Below are positions 20,771 through 33,468 of a stretch of 64,000 nt of DNA, piece after piece; position 1 is the stretch's first letter; every line of letters begins with the position of its first letter. The notes below the pieces were generated by a model that was not told the DNA's origin, did not search any database, and worked only from the letters and a program-made list of their open reading frames with translations. A program made the translations under genes and the position numbers. The stretch comes from Symsagittifera roscoffensis. Its lineage: Eukaryota; Xenacoelomorpha; Acoela; Convolutidae. The stretch lies in contig NC_087065.1 in NCBI RefSeq assembly GCF_963678635.1, forward strand, positions 77,631,396 to 77,695,395. The letters run 5' to 3'.

Positions 20771-22756
20771 TAAATTTATAAATCATAGCTTAAAAAATTG
20801 GTGCAATTTACAACTTTGCGCAGTACTGGACATTTGCTGCTCCACTTTTAATTCAACTGCTACAAAACAGGGTCAGGTTTTTGATATCCGGCAAGTAAAA
20901 ACATTCACACGGATCTTAATCATCCAAAATTTGAAAATTAGTTTTTTCACGATTTTCATTTGACACTCGGTTTTAATATCATTTGATAGAAAAATGCATT
21001 TAGCGTCTAGAACTTTAGCGTATACCTTTGTTGCCGGCGAAATCGGTCAGGCTGACCTAAAGAGATCAAGTGAGGGTTTTTACTATCATTGACATCGCAG
21101 GGATCGCACACAAGGTCTGACACTCTCGGAAGGAACGCCTTACGTCTATGCTAAATGCCTTGAAAAATATTTAAAATGAAATTAGGACACTTTATTAGAG
21201 GCGCTCATGCAAATCAAAAATGCTCGTTTTTATCATGAAGAGATTTTGAACTGAGCGGTATTCCTTGGGAGCTAGAGAACCTCGGATAGTTTCTAGTAGA
21301 GTTTGAAATTAAGGAACCTAAATTTTGTTTAAAAGCTTACAGTATCCTATTACAATCTCAAGAGGCGCTTTTTTATCGACCTTAAGAATGAATTCCTGTA
21401 GATTGTTGTCAGTAGAATCATGAAGTTGTGGAAGATATGACATTTGAAAAATTAGTTTGGTTGTAAGCTCCCTGGAGTAACTTTTATGGGCTCATAATAC
21501 TTCTTTGAAAAATTCTGATCCAAAAACATCATAGAATTTATTGTTGTTATTGTCACTAGATCATATTACAAAGTAGAGTTAGAAATTATTACACATTAAT
21601 GGATCCTGGGTTGTATTTTTCTAAAAAATTATGCTTTTTTGTTCTCTGTTTCATGGAAATTTAATCAATATCTCTAACATTCCCAAGAAAACATCTTTTA
21701 AACCGAAACTTTTGCGGAAAGTTGAGATTGATTAAAAAGAACAACTCTCAAACAAAATCTTTACCAGTATTCATAGATAGACTTTGATCTATGCAAAAGT
21801 GAACTGCATTGAAATGAACTTAAAGAAGTCAAAAGTCAAACCTCAAAAAAAAATACTTTGTCTCGAACAAATTCTGAGACTTTTTCCTCAAACAAATTTA
21901 AAATAATCAACTGGACCTATATAAGTGTCTTGACTGCAACCATTCACACATAAAAGGACAAAATTCAAACTCTGGTAACGCAATATTCGAATGAATTAGA
22001 TGTATTGAAGCAGACGATATTATTTCTGAGTCCGTTAAAGTTCATAAGAGTAGTCGCAAAATTGTCAGTTGAACAATTTTCAAAACCGCTATAAACTTAC
22101 GAAAAGTGAATTAAGATGAATTACCGTTTCAGTGGGTAGGAATTTTGTATTCGGGTGTGTTTTATTTTTTTTTCTTTTTGTTTTCCACGCAAAATCAGGT
22201 ACCACAAAAAATTATCGGACTGAATTGAGTGATATATCATTTTAAAGCCCTTTCAGTCGTGATTCGAACCACATTAAAAAACTTCCATAAAACGTTCCCA
22301 GTGTTGAGAAAAACCGGTTTGAAATTTTTGATTTTTCGTTCGAATTCGAGCGAATCAAAGCAAGTGAGCAGGCTTACAACAACTGAATTATGCCTAACTT
22401 GAGACCTTAAAACTTAACTTAAAATAATTTAATTCAACTAAAAACTTAATTTAATTTAAAGCAAATAAAACTAGTTTTTGGAGTTTTTTTACATTCAGTT
22501 TGGGAACCAAAAACTTCAAAATATTCAAAACTTAAAAAAACTTTTCTAGTAATTAAGCTACAATTTTTTTTTCCAATTTGCCGATATTACTATGACTGTC
22601 TAATATGCCTAAATTATATTTTCACATCAGATCCTCTTATCACACCAAGCAGAAAAAAACTACTCTAATTTGCTAAACAAATACTTTCTAAACCGTAGTT
22701 TTCTAAAGACTAGGGTCGGAACATTGTGTGCTACTATCACAGTATCCGGCTATCCT
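20771..22756. other. Gene-poor DNA
   Basis: No gene, RNA or clear repeat is seen. A small open frame at 22670-22858 overlaps the next element and is not called. Confidence 0.5.
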
Positions 22757-23272
22757 TGTTGTTCCGACTTTCGATACGAAAGTAACGGAATATTTGTGCT
22801 CGGGGTGGGTTCTTTTTTTCTTCAGACAAATTTCGACTTTTTAACCAGCCATTTTTGACGGAATTTTTTTATATCATTCAAAAGGTATTGTTGTCTTGAG
22901 CTCAAATTTGAAAAGATATTTTACCTGTGATCATTTTTCGTAAAGTTATGGGGGTTTAAAGATTGCCATTTTGGCCAATTTGGGACAATTAACGCGCGAT
23001 ATATTTCGCTCCATTAACGCGTAAGCGGAGAGTTAATCCGTCTTACAAATCGTTCCAAATTGGTTTAACGAAGCTTTTCTGCCATAATTGATTTGTTACA
23101 AGTAGCGAAATCTATCCTTTTGTACTTTATATGGCGTGTGGGGGGATGATTTTTAAAAAAAAAATTTCGTTTTGTTTTATTACTTTTATTTTTTAATGAT
23201 ATTACTGCTCCATAAACCTTAATGGACAGTCGGAACATTCAGGGCTTCGCCCTGATACGATCAGTCTTGTTT
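22757..23272 (-). mobile_element. Hairpin-ended ~530 bp element, copy C
   Basis: Full-length copy in minus orientation. It opens TTGTTCCGACTTTCGATACG with a perfect terminal stem and closes with TCAGGGC-type stem text (CAGGGCTTCGCCCTGA) and CGATCAGTCTTGTT. The centre has TTAACGCGCGATATATTTCG. It is one of the best-preserved copies. Confidence 0.8.
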
Positions 23273-25687
23273 TATTAAAAAATGATTCCAAAATAATTAA
23301 TAAAAATTTATTTGGAGAAAAAAGACACAGAGCACAAACTTTTGGTGACTTTGTGCGACAGCGGGAACAAAAATTTAGCGAAAGAGCGTGAGTATGCTTC
23401 CAAAGGACGATCATGAGAAACTGGATTAAACAAAAGGGCAAGAAAACTGTAAGATGAAATTTGGTTCAGGAATTCTCTGGTTTCCTTTCAAAATTGCCAC
23501 TAGATGATCTTTAATCAATTTTCAATTCTTGCCGCATTCATTTAACTGCCTTTGGCACTCACCACTCTTTTTCCGTCATTAAATATCCCAGCGAGAAATT
23601 ATTCTAGGAAGTATCCAATAATGTATATATTTTGGTCGCCAGAATTGAGAGATAATTGAATAAACCGACGGAATACAGTGATATGTAAACTTAATAAGAG
23701 CAGAATTGTCGGTGCCAAATCTCTGTATCGTTCGTTTTCATGTGGGGCTTAAAAATAACATGTTAAAACCTTACCTCAAGGTTTTGACTGCAATAAACTC
23801 GATCCAGCTGTTTCAATTTAAACAAGGGTTTTGAGAGACAGATTTGGCTCCGGAAATTGTAAGTGGCAATTTTTCAAATAAATTTAAAGTTAAATAGAGT
23901 GATTTGTGTTTCTAGGAAGCTTTTCCCCGGCCAGTTTAAATTAAATCGGAACAATTTGTAGTTTCTTCCTAAGAGCTTCAGACCTGAAGGTAAACACTTT
24001 GCAGCTGGCAGCCGGATCAAATATCCGGGGTTTGTTTGTTCAGAAATCAGACTGCGGAATGAAGAATATGGTTGCGAGATATCAAATGGGTTGTCCGGTT
24101 AAATAGGTTACATTTACAAAGCATGCTCCTAATAACGTCAAAAGTAAACTATAGTTGAAACTTGTAGTTAGAGTGCTTATTAGTACCAAATGGTAGAAAT
24201 GGTAGAAAACTGCGGATAGAAATTTAGCTTCTCAGAACAGAAAGAATCTCTTTTTTGACGTTTTACAATTTCTCATGTTTTTTTTTGCATTTGTTGAGTT
24301 CAATTAATTATTTCAATCCCCAGCAAAGAATTAATTGAACAAACAAAAGAATGTTTGCTCAATAGAGGCAATGTATGAATAATTGGCAGCAAAACATACG
24401 AGATTTCTTAAATGAAGGAAACGAAAAAGGAAAGATTGCTTTAAAAACAGGTTGGAAAGTAAATTTTTTTTGGACTTTTTTGTTGAAAAAAAACTTGTCG
24501 GAGGTACATTTTGACCCAAAATTGATGCACAGTATTTTCAGTAATCCGGATTAAACTGATCGCGTATTGATTTTTACATTACAATGCGGTGCTTACAGTG
24601 TGCTGTATAGAACATAAAGCACCAGGCTGCTTTGATTTTCGGAAATCTAGTTGGTGTAAAATGACTGAAGTAAATCTAAGTAGAAAAGCAGTAAGTAAAA
24701 GATAAGAGATTACACTATCTATAATGAAAGATGGTTGGTTATATTTTAATCACTTGTATTTTCCCAATTTGCTCACAATTTCTCCGTGTTCACAAACAGA
24801 CTATTCTAGAATTTCAGAATGGAGGAAGAGATTTGTTTTCAACTAAAAAATATAGTCGCCCAGATACCGCTAGCGTTTTAGATGTACCATTTCTCTGAAG
24901 TTAACAAAGCAAAGCTACGCAAGAAGTTTTCAATCTTTCCTTGATCTGACAGATATTTCTTTGATGACTCATCAATGAAAATCAGCAGTCTAATTAGCTC
25001 TCAAACAAAAACATATAATTAGCTTAATTAGCCCTCATAACGTTTCCAAATGAGGGGGAAAATGAGCTGATCGACTTGGGGTAGAATCGATTTATCATCA
25101 TGCACCTGTCCATTAGCCATTTTTATTCATCATCCATTTGGGTTATTTTGGGTCACGGATTGGGAACCAAGTGTGTTCTACAACAGACTGATGCTAATTT
25201 CGTATAAAGTTTTTACTGAAAACCTAACTTATAAATTATTGATGGTGTGCTGTATACTGTAATTGTCCTTGGCGAACCGAATTTAGTATATTACAATTAA
25301 CGTTTAAAAAATGAAGAATTTGAAGACATTTTTGGAACAACAAATTGAAACTTTCCAATCTGTTTTATCTCCCCCAATTATTGTCAACTACTGAGTTTGC
25401 ATCTCGCAACAGATTTAATTAAATTAGTTTGCAATTACTCCAAATGAAACAATTTTTAGTGCAGATTAATTCGTCGGGCCTTTTTGACAAAAGGGGTTAA
25501 AGCACGCATTAAAGAATCCAAACTGATTAAGCCCCCAAAAAAATTGCACTTTTCAAATCCCTTTCCCAAAAAAATATGTGCAGAAATTTTTAGATTTCAT
25601 ATCTATTTCATTTTATTTGCTTAAAGGAAGCAAGGTAGTTTTTTCATTAACAAGTGCAAAAATGAAAAAAAAAAACGGTTTCGCAAG
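23273..25687. other. Gene-poor, mostly unique DNA
   Basis: No supported gene. Open frames at 23202-23441 and 24331-24519 are short and without family features, and the first overlaps element C. Confidence 0.5.
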
Positions 25688-25755
25688 TAGATTTGAATTT
25701 TTAGATTTGAATTTTTAGATTTGAATTTTCAGATTTGAATTTTTAGATTTTTCCG
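25688..25755. repeat. 15 bp tandem repeat
   Basis: Nearly five units of TAGATTTGAATTTTT, with one C change. A local simple repeat. Confidence 0.85.
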
Positions 25756-26700
25756 CGGAAAAAATATAAATTGATAATTTTTCTCGAATTGGATTAATTT
25801 TATTCTGAAAAATCTCAATCACAAAAGAAATTAATTTAAAAAAGCGTAAAGTGGTAATTTAAAATGGTGTTTTGAGATTTGAAAGAAAGTTGACAATCGA
25901 ATGAAAACATTTCTAGAATGATCAATTATGTTTTCTGCTATCTTGAGTTCCCTGACATACTGGAGAAAAAAATAAAACAATTTATAAATTTTATAAAGTT
26001 TCTCTAAAGCAGGCTTTTTAGCGTGCAACTTTTTTATTTCGCATTTAAGAGCGAAAAATTTTTGCCACAAAAAAGAAATGTTTGTTAACAAGTATACCAT
26101 TACTTGATGTTAAAGCCAATTAATTTAGTCAAAGCCAATTAATTGATTTTTAAAGCCCCTTTTATCATATTTCAATTTGAACTCTCAGCCATTCCAAGCA
26201 CTATGCGAAGATTTTGATCAACAAATTTTATTTACAATATGAGGCCATCGATATACATATGGCGTCTTTAAAAATCTGTAAATCATTGAACATCACAACT
26301 GTCTTTTTGGGTCATTTCAAGAGACCGTAAAAAAAATGAAGCAAATCAAATAATTAAAAACTTCGTTTTTGCCGTCTAAAACTTACATTTCAGGGAAAAT
26401 TATAATTTCGCAACTGTTTCAAAACTTCGCGATTCATTTGATTATTTGAAATGCAAAATTAAATAGAGCGCGTTTATCCGTCAAATTCAATCGTGACTGC
26501 TCTTGTTTATTTTACAACTTGATATTGCTTCAGTGAGGGAACAAAAAACGTCAAATGTTTGAAGTTGATACCATTTCCACAAAAAAAAGAGCAAATTAAA
26601 TAACACTAGCAAGCCTGTCTGTATGATTCAATGGGCTCACAATAGTGAGTTGTTCTAATTAAGAGATGGAATTTTTAATATCTTCAAGTTACTCCTGATC
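25756..26700. other. Gene-poor DNA before the degenerate satellite
   Basis: AT-rich. The open frame at 25831-26100 is Lys/Phe/Leu-biased with no recognisable motif and is not called as a gene. Confidence 0.4.
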
Positions 26701-29650
26701 GTGAATCAGTTTGGTAAATTTTAGTTTTTTGAGGCAAGCTATTTTTGATTCAAGCAACCAATTTGCAAAATGCTCAAAGTTTTCAGATCATGCCAAGTCT
26801 TAAGATTCTTGGAAAAATATAAAGTTGTTTCATAGTGAGTCAATCAGCATGTTTTTTTCTATGCAGACCCTTCAAACGATGAAACTTTGAAACACAAAAA
26901 AAATATTTCAAAGACCATATCGGTTCGCGTAAATTTTAGAATTTTTCGAGCAAGAAAATCAAGAGTTGAATCTTTTGGAATATGTCAAAATTATTCTTAG
27001 AGCAAATCTGTTTGCAAAATATTTAAGTTTTCTGAGCAAGCTATTCAAGAAAAAAAAACAATGAAAACTTTTAAAAACTTCAGAGAGCAAACCTGCTCCC
27101 ATGAAATTTGTTTTTGTATCAAAGTAACTTTTCATAGCTTGTTCAGAACGCAAAAAATTAATGAGCACATTAATGAGCAATGAAAATTTGCAAATTTTAA
27201 TGAGCACATTATTGAGCATTCAAAATTTAAAGTACTCGAGTTGCTAATATATATCTTGAACCGGTTCAATAGGAGTAGGTTTTTCTCGCCAATCAGGGCA
27301 TTGAATTATAAGTTTTGTCGCAATTCAACTTGAATCAGCTAAAAAAGTAAAATTTTTTCAAGCGTGGGATTTGTCGATGAGACATAAAAACTTTAAAGGT
27401 TGTTTTTCAGAGCTTGAGTCGATTTTGCGAAAAGTTATGATTTTCCCGCAAGCAATTGAGAGATGAAACATTTTAGGTTGTTTTGCAAAATAAAGTTTTT
27501 CAAGTTAGCTATTGAAGCAATGAACTTCTTTGAATTATTATTAAAGTTCCTCACTCTGGTAGCTTGTATCAATAAAAAAAAACGGTTCGCAAAAAATCTG
27601 CAAGTGTAAAATTTCTTCGCATCTGGTTTGCAAAAAGATAAAGTTTTCTGAGATTTTCGAAGCAAGGTATTGAGCAAGACAACTTTAAATATATTAAGTT
27701 CTTGATTACTTTCATAGCTTGATGCTAGCATCCGCAAGCAAGCTTTTTCAACCTAAATGATGATTAGGTTCAAAAAAACAATTGGGTACATTTCACGTTG
27801 TTTTTGTAGCTTGAAACATCCCATGAATTTTCAAGCTTTTAGGCATTAAAACTTTGAAATATTTCAGTTTCTTTCACAGATCGAAACAGTTATCAAAAGT
27901 TTTTGAGCTTTTCCAAGCAGGCTATTCAAGAGATAAAATTCGATATATTTCAAGTTTATGTATAGATCGAATCAGTTCAAGAAACATAGCAAACGCGGGG
28001 TTGAAAAAAGAAGAGTCAACGAACGCAGTTTAACAAAATAAACTGACTATTTTTTTTCAAAAAAAAACAAGCTTTAAATTTTAAAGAAAAAATGCATTTA
28101 AAGCTCTTTGAGTTTCTACAATAAAATAGTATAGACACTTTTCACTAAAGCTAACTCAATTTTGAAAAACTAGACCGACAGGTTAAGTTTAAATTCCGCT
28201 GGGACATCTGATAAAAAACTCCATTTTCGAAAATGGAAGTCCGTCACGTTTTTCGCGACTTTTTAACTTTTGCTGTTCGATGGTAGAGCTTGCCTTCTTT
28301 TTAACAAAGTAGATGAACTGAACTTAAAAAAAAACAAAATTCAACATGCGAAAAAATAAATTTGAGCCTATACAAATTTTCAGATTTTCATGAAAAAAAA
28401 TCATCGCGGCTTCTGTAAGATTATGCCCTATGTTCATAATCTTAAACATTAGGTTGCTTTTAGGAATAAAAATAGACAGCAAGTGCCTAGCTTTGAAGTT
28501 GAATCGAAATCACCTTCTTGTAAGAGTCGACTTTTTCAAGACAAATTTCAGAATTTTCGAGGCCTTTTTTAAGTGTTGAGTCTCATAAAATTTCTTAATT
28601 GTTGCGCTCGACAGAGTTAAAACATTGCGTTCAGTTAAACATATGTCCATAGTGCAGTCCGATTTTCATTTAACACATAATAGCAAGCCCGTTTCCAATA
28701 TTCCTTCTACTCGCAAAAAGTAATTTGTTGTTCTATCAAGCTATTCAATCAACAAAACTTCAGGCAATTTCAAGTTTAACCAGGTCGTGAATTGGTTTGA
28801 AACACTTATTTCAAAGATCGAATCGGTTCAAGAAAACTATAAGTTTTTCAAAGCAAGCTATTTGAGCTATGAAACTTTGAAGTGTTTCAAGTTATTTCTT
28901 AGTGGAGGTCGGTTTGCGAAAAAATGAAGTTTCTCTAAGCAAGCTAATACTGCTAAGAAATTTTTGAAATAACTTTAGTTGATTTTTAGACTGAATTGTG
29001 TCAAAAAAAATTGAATTATTATGTGCAAGTTTTATGAGCCATCAAACTTTAAAACGTTATAAAAAGTAAGAAGCATTGAAAATTTGAAATACTTCAAGTT
29101 ATTTCATGAAGCGAGTCGGATTGCAAAAATTTCAGGTTATTCTTTATCTGCCATACAAGCAATGAAATCATTCTTTTTCTATCTAACCTATTCAGGCCAT
29201 GGTACTTAAAAATTTTCAAGTTATATCATAGATTGAATTTTTTTTCAAGCTATGAAACTGTGAAAAATTTTCGAGCAATGAAATTTCAAGTTATTTCATT
29301 GAGCAAATCGGTTGGTAAAAAAATTCAAGTTTTCTTATTGATGCCATTCAGGCGGTGATGAAATTCAAAGTTAGGTCGTAGACCAAATCGGTTCACAGTA
29401 AAAGAAGTTTTTCTAATTAAGCTATTCAAGCTTTGAAAATTTGAAAAAAAAAATCATGTTATTTCATTGACTGAATAGATTCATAAAAAATCTAAAATAT
29501 TCTAAGCAAGCTATTCAAAGCTGCTTAACTTCCATATTTCAAGTTATTTCATAGACCGTCTAGATTCATGAAAAATTTTTATAAGCAAGCAGGCTGTTAA
29601 ACTTTGAAATATTTCCAGTTATTTTTTTTAGCGTGAATCAAAAATCAGCA
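26700..29650. repeat. Highly degenerate satellite-like repeat
   Basis: Phrases such as GCAAGCTATTCAAG, TGAAACTTTGAAATATTTCAAG and ATTTCATAGA-CGAATCGGTTC recur in the same order through almost 3 kb, for example near 27036, 27498, 27917, 28736, 28853, 29419, 29502 and 29583. Neighbouring occurrences are about 80-120 bp apart or a multiple of that. The copies are strongly diverged, and 28000-28700 is weaker. Minus-strand open frames at 26959-27219 and 27435-27737 arise from it. Confidence 0.65.
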
Positions 29651-30246
29651 ACTTTTCTAAATATGAAGGATGCTGTTCTTAGTAAATTCGTTTCAGACAG
29701 AAACGAACCTGTGATTGCAAAATTTTCGAATAAAGTAGACAGGAGTTTCGGATGTTTTTTTCAAAAAGAGTTCTAGAATGTTCTAGACTGAACGATTCTT
29801 AGACTTTCCGATCTAAACCTTTTTTTAATGTTGCCCTCTATAGCGTTTTAGTCATTAGGTCTGATGATGAAAACATCTCATTCATTCAATATTTAAGATT
29901 TAGACCGTTCAGAGGTTTGCGCTGATTCAAGCACTCTCGGGTGATATATTACAATAGGTGGTAGATGCAACTATTTTAATCAGCTGGAGCAATAATAGGG
30001 CTGGAGCAATAGTAATTTCCAACAAGGACTTTTAGGCATTGATTGAGAAACTTTTTCAAAACTGGCTGCGAATGATGCAGAAAACTGTTTATACTGGAGA
30101 AAAAAAGTTACTTAACTAGAGAAACAAAAACAAAAAAAGAGAAAAAAGTTTTTAAAAGACAAAACAAAATGGTGACTTCTATGATTTCTGTAATTCCTAT
30201 TTCAGTGTCCATTTTAGATAAGATTTACTTCGATTTTCATTGAAAT
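29651..30246. other. Gene-poor DNA
   Basis: No gene or clear repeat is seen between the degenerate satellite and the next repeat block. Confidence 0.4.
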
Positions 30247-30410
30247 TTTTACATAAACCAAGAGCAAATGATAAGAGCCACCTTCTATGAAACTATCAAT
30301 ATTTGGTTTCAATGACTTACCAGCGTTATCGGGGTCTCAAAATGCTAATTTTCTTCTTTTGCACTGAGCTTTGTATCGTTGTGAATTCTTTCTTAAATAC
30401 GCGGTGTAAA
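30247..30410. repeat. Dispersed repeat related to intron 4 copies
   Basis: It shares AAGAGCAAATGA, TTTGGTTTCAATGACTTACC and CGGGGTCTCAAAATGC with 6718-7130. An inverted partner follows within 200 bp. Confidence 0.55.
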
Positions 30411-30477
30411 AAATTGTTCACGTGAAGTGAAACTTTTTCAGCGAGAAAATGGAAACAATCAGTGTGAAAACCTCACT

Positions 30478-31290
30478 AAACTCGGACTTTTCTTAACTTT
30501 TCTCGAGAAAAAAAATTTAGTGCCGATGAGGAAAACTGACTTTTTCAGACACGGGTTACATTGTTAACTCATTGAAATCATTCTCGAACTTAAACTTATG
30601 ACCTGATCGCTTTGTCAGCTTTTTTCGAACTGTTGGCACATAAACGGAAAGCTAAACAGTTTGCCAGCGCGTAGTCCAAATCTAGCATCCCGAAAATAAG
30701 GGCGATTGTCCTGGGATTAAATTGATAAGGCTCCAGTCAAGTTCTCGCGTTTAGCTACGTTTACGGGAGTCTGTAAGGAACCGTTTTTTCAAAAAAAGCT
30801 GACAAAATTTCAAGTAGGAATAAATTTGGATTTTAATAATACGAAAGAATAAACAAAATTGAGACAAAATTTACAATAGTTTATTAAACTCGGACTTCTC
30901 TTAATTTTTTTCGAGAAGTAAAAAAATTAGTGCAGATGAGAACAACTGGACTTTTCAGACCCGGATTATATTGTTAACTCATTGAAATCATTCTCGAACT
31001 TAAACTTATGACCTGATCGCTTTGTCAGCTTTTTTCGAACTGTTGGCACACAAACGCAAAGCTAAAGGGTTTGCCAGCACGTAGTCCAAATCTAGCATCC
31101 CAAAAATAAGGGCGATTGTCCTGGGATTAAATTGATAAGGCTCCAGTCAAGTTCTCGCGTTTAGCTACGTTTACGGGAGTCTGTAAGGAAACGTTTTTTC
31201 AAAAAAAGCTGACAAAAATTCAAGTAGGAATAAATTTGGATTTTAATAATACGAAAGAATAAACAAAATTGAGACAAAATTTACAATAGT
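30478..31290. repeat. 408 bp tandem duplication
   Basis: Copy 1 starts AAACTCGGACTT at 30478 and copy 2 at 30886. Both contain TAGTCCAAATCTAGCATCC and ATTAAATTGATAAGGCTCC and end ACAATAGTTT. The starts of the copies differ more than the ends. Both begin with an inverted match to the 30247-30410 repeat. No coding capacity is seen. Confidence 0.85.
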
Positions 31291-31367
31291 TTCACACAAA
31301 TTAGACAACGCTCTGAAAAAGTACAAATAGTTTTGTCTTCGTAACGGACATTAAAATTTGTACTCTT

Positions 31368-32505
31368 TCACTTATACTCGATCATTTTTCTTTTTGGTGA
31401 ACTCATGGCCACTCGATGCTTCAAAAAATTGAATTTTTGTACGGAAGCGTCTTTTTGCAGGCTGTCAACTACTTTCCACGTATTTGGGTGGGCTCTGATG
31501 AGATAGGATTGAATCTCGAAATGCCAACCGTCGAGTGCATTTATTGTTCGAGCAATCCCACTCACGGTCGCATCTCGCTGGCTCCAAAGGGAGGGTGGGA
31601 ATAAAACTTCAAGGTTTGGTACCAACCTTTTTATTTAAGTAGAGCGAAGGTACAGAGTTACAGACACAACTCGACAATTTTCTCATTTTTCTCGGGTTCT
31701 AAACAATTTTTGTCGCATACATTCTGACTTTCCTGAACGATCATGTCACAGGAACCGCCGGTCTTTTCTTTTTTTTTCGAATGCAAGGGATGGCAGTATT
31801 TTTACAGCCAGCGCTAAATCGTGATTAGTTTAGTAGGTCATTTTCAGACCCAATTCACCAATTTTTCTCATGTAACTCTGGGAGAGATGAAAAAACAACC
31901 CAATAAATGTGCTTGGGGAATGTTTTTTGGAATGACGGCAGTTGGGTGCTAAATCAAGCCTGCAAGAAGCGATTGTAGGTTTTTTAGATTTTTAGATGAA
32001 GAAAGGCGTAAATGCAAGCTGGCGCTATGCCAGATACACTAACACGAATTGAATTTAGCTGATAGAACATTTTTGGAGTATTTTCAAAAGTTCCATCGGC
32101 TAACCAGAAAGATGACTTCTCCAGAACTCTCAGCATTTCAGGGTCACCGCACAAAATGATTCGCTCGTGATCATTTGATCCACTGTCATACCGGATAACA
32201 ATTTCAAAAAGTTCAGGGATCTCGAAATTTCGCGCAACGAGGATGGGGCGGTATATTTACATCTAGCTGCTTACGAGTGCGCGCAGCCGTTCAGATCAGT
32301 TTGTCTTTACTTGGGAGGGCAAACTGAGCGGCAATATTGTTTGTAACTGGCAAAACCGCACTGGCAACTGCAACAGTCGGGGTAAATCTCTCGCTGAGAT
32401 CTTTTAGATGCTTTATGACATTTCGGCCCTCCGATTTTCCCGCTGAATTGTCATCGTTATGCTCTCCACGCGTCTCAGTTAGTTCATTTTTTTTTTTCAG
32501 TAATG
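31368..32505 (-). pseudogene. MULE-type transposase relic
   Basis: Four minus-strand blocks in order resemble Mutator-like (MULE) DDE transposases. 32505-32291 has a His/Asp-rich start and PSKDKL before a TGA. 32256-31984 is 91 codons open and has IPELFEIVIRYDSG, then FWLADGTFENTPKMFYQL, which carries the first catalytic-type Asp, then IAPACIYAFLHLK. About 31905-31765 has GCFFHLSQSYMRKIGELGL, the Cys-Phe-His-containing block of the family. 31625-31368 has LFPPSLWSQRD, INALDGWHFEIQSYLIRAHP and NTWKVVDSLQKD, typical of the C-terminal region. The stretch with the second catalytic Asp is shortened and broken by stops, so the gene is dead. Terminal inverted repeats were not found. The match is from memory of the family. 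Confidence 0.75.
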
Positions 32506-33079
32506 GCAGTTGCTCAACATTTATGTGTTTGATATTTTAGCAAATCCAGTTTTCGGTAAACTTATTTTTTCGTTTGAAAAAAAAATCATGACCGGACGCT
32601 ATAACAATTGGCTTGTTTTTAGATGAAACTGTGAATTCGAAAGAAGAAGACTCAATCATAATGTGTTTATTGTATTAGCGTTTGTTTATAACCTGAGTAA
32701 AGTATAAAGTGACTGTCAGAATTTAAATTTTGTCAGAAATTTTACGTCAAATTGTTATGAATTAGCACAAGCAGCTCTTTTTAGTGATCATAATGGTTCA
32801 GCGAAAAACTAATTGAAAATAAATCACGAACTTGTTGATAAGAGTCTTAAATATTTTAGGAAGCCTCCTTTTAGCATGTATAACTAAGATAAACCAACTT
32901 TTTCATTGGTGCGTGCGTTAATTGCAGGATTAACTTTGGCGTGATAAAAGTTAAGATAAGGAATTCATACAGCATTAATTTTAGCAGTGAAAAGACTAGG
33001 TGTTACAATGTACTGTGTTAAACCCGTAAATAGGACTTAAATTGTTGTCAATTTAAATTGTTTAGTAGTTAAATGACTA
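32506..33079. other. Gene-poor flank of the MULE relic
   Basis: It may include the 5' part of the dead element, but I see no FLYWCH zinc-finger text. The open frame at 32337-32540 lies opposite the MULE relic. Confidence 0.4.
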
Positions 33080-33124
33080 GGTGTTAAATTGTATGGTGTT
33101 AAATTGTATGTCATTAAATTGTAG
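33080..33124. repeat. 15 bp tandem repeat, three units
   Basis: Three units of GGTGTTAAATTGTAT-like text. A diverged relative (GGTGTTACAATGTACTGTG) occurs at about 32999. Confidence 0.7.
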
Positions 33125-33159
33125 GACACCAATTTATCACCCACTCATTCCATCTGCGC

Positions 33160-33468
33160 TAAAATTATTTCGCACATTTTTTTTTCGACTTTTCAATAAA
33201 CTAACGTGACTAAAGCGCTGTGATACTTAAATGCTGAAAGTTTAAAGCGCATTATTTACGCGTTGCGAATTATCCCGCACCACAAATCCGTTCCAAATTC
33301 AATTGAGGCAGGCTATGCGAACTTACTATTAATTCCATACACGATTCCTAATGTTCAGCTTAAAATTCATAGTTTGTCAATTTTTCATTAATCTAAAATT
33401 ATTCAAACTCATTTTATGGTCAGTCCGAACATTCAGGGCTGTGCTCTGATAGGAGCAGTCTTATTTAG
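33160..33468 (-). mobile_element. Diverged hairpin-ended element
   Basis: Minus orientation. It has TTCGACTTTTCAATAAAC, GCGAATTATCCCGCACCAC and the end CAGTCCGAACATTCAGGGC with CTGATAGGAGCAGTCTTATT. It belongs to the same subfamily as 16752-17234. Confidence 0.55.
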
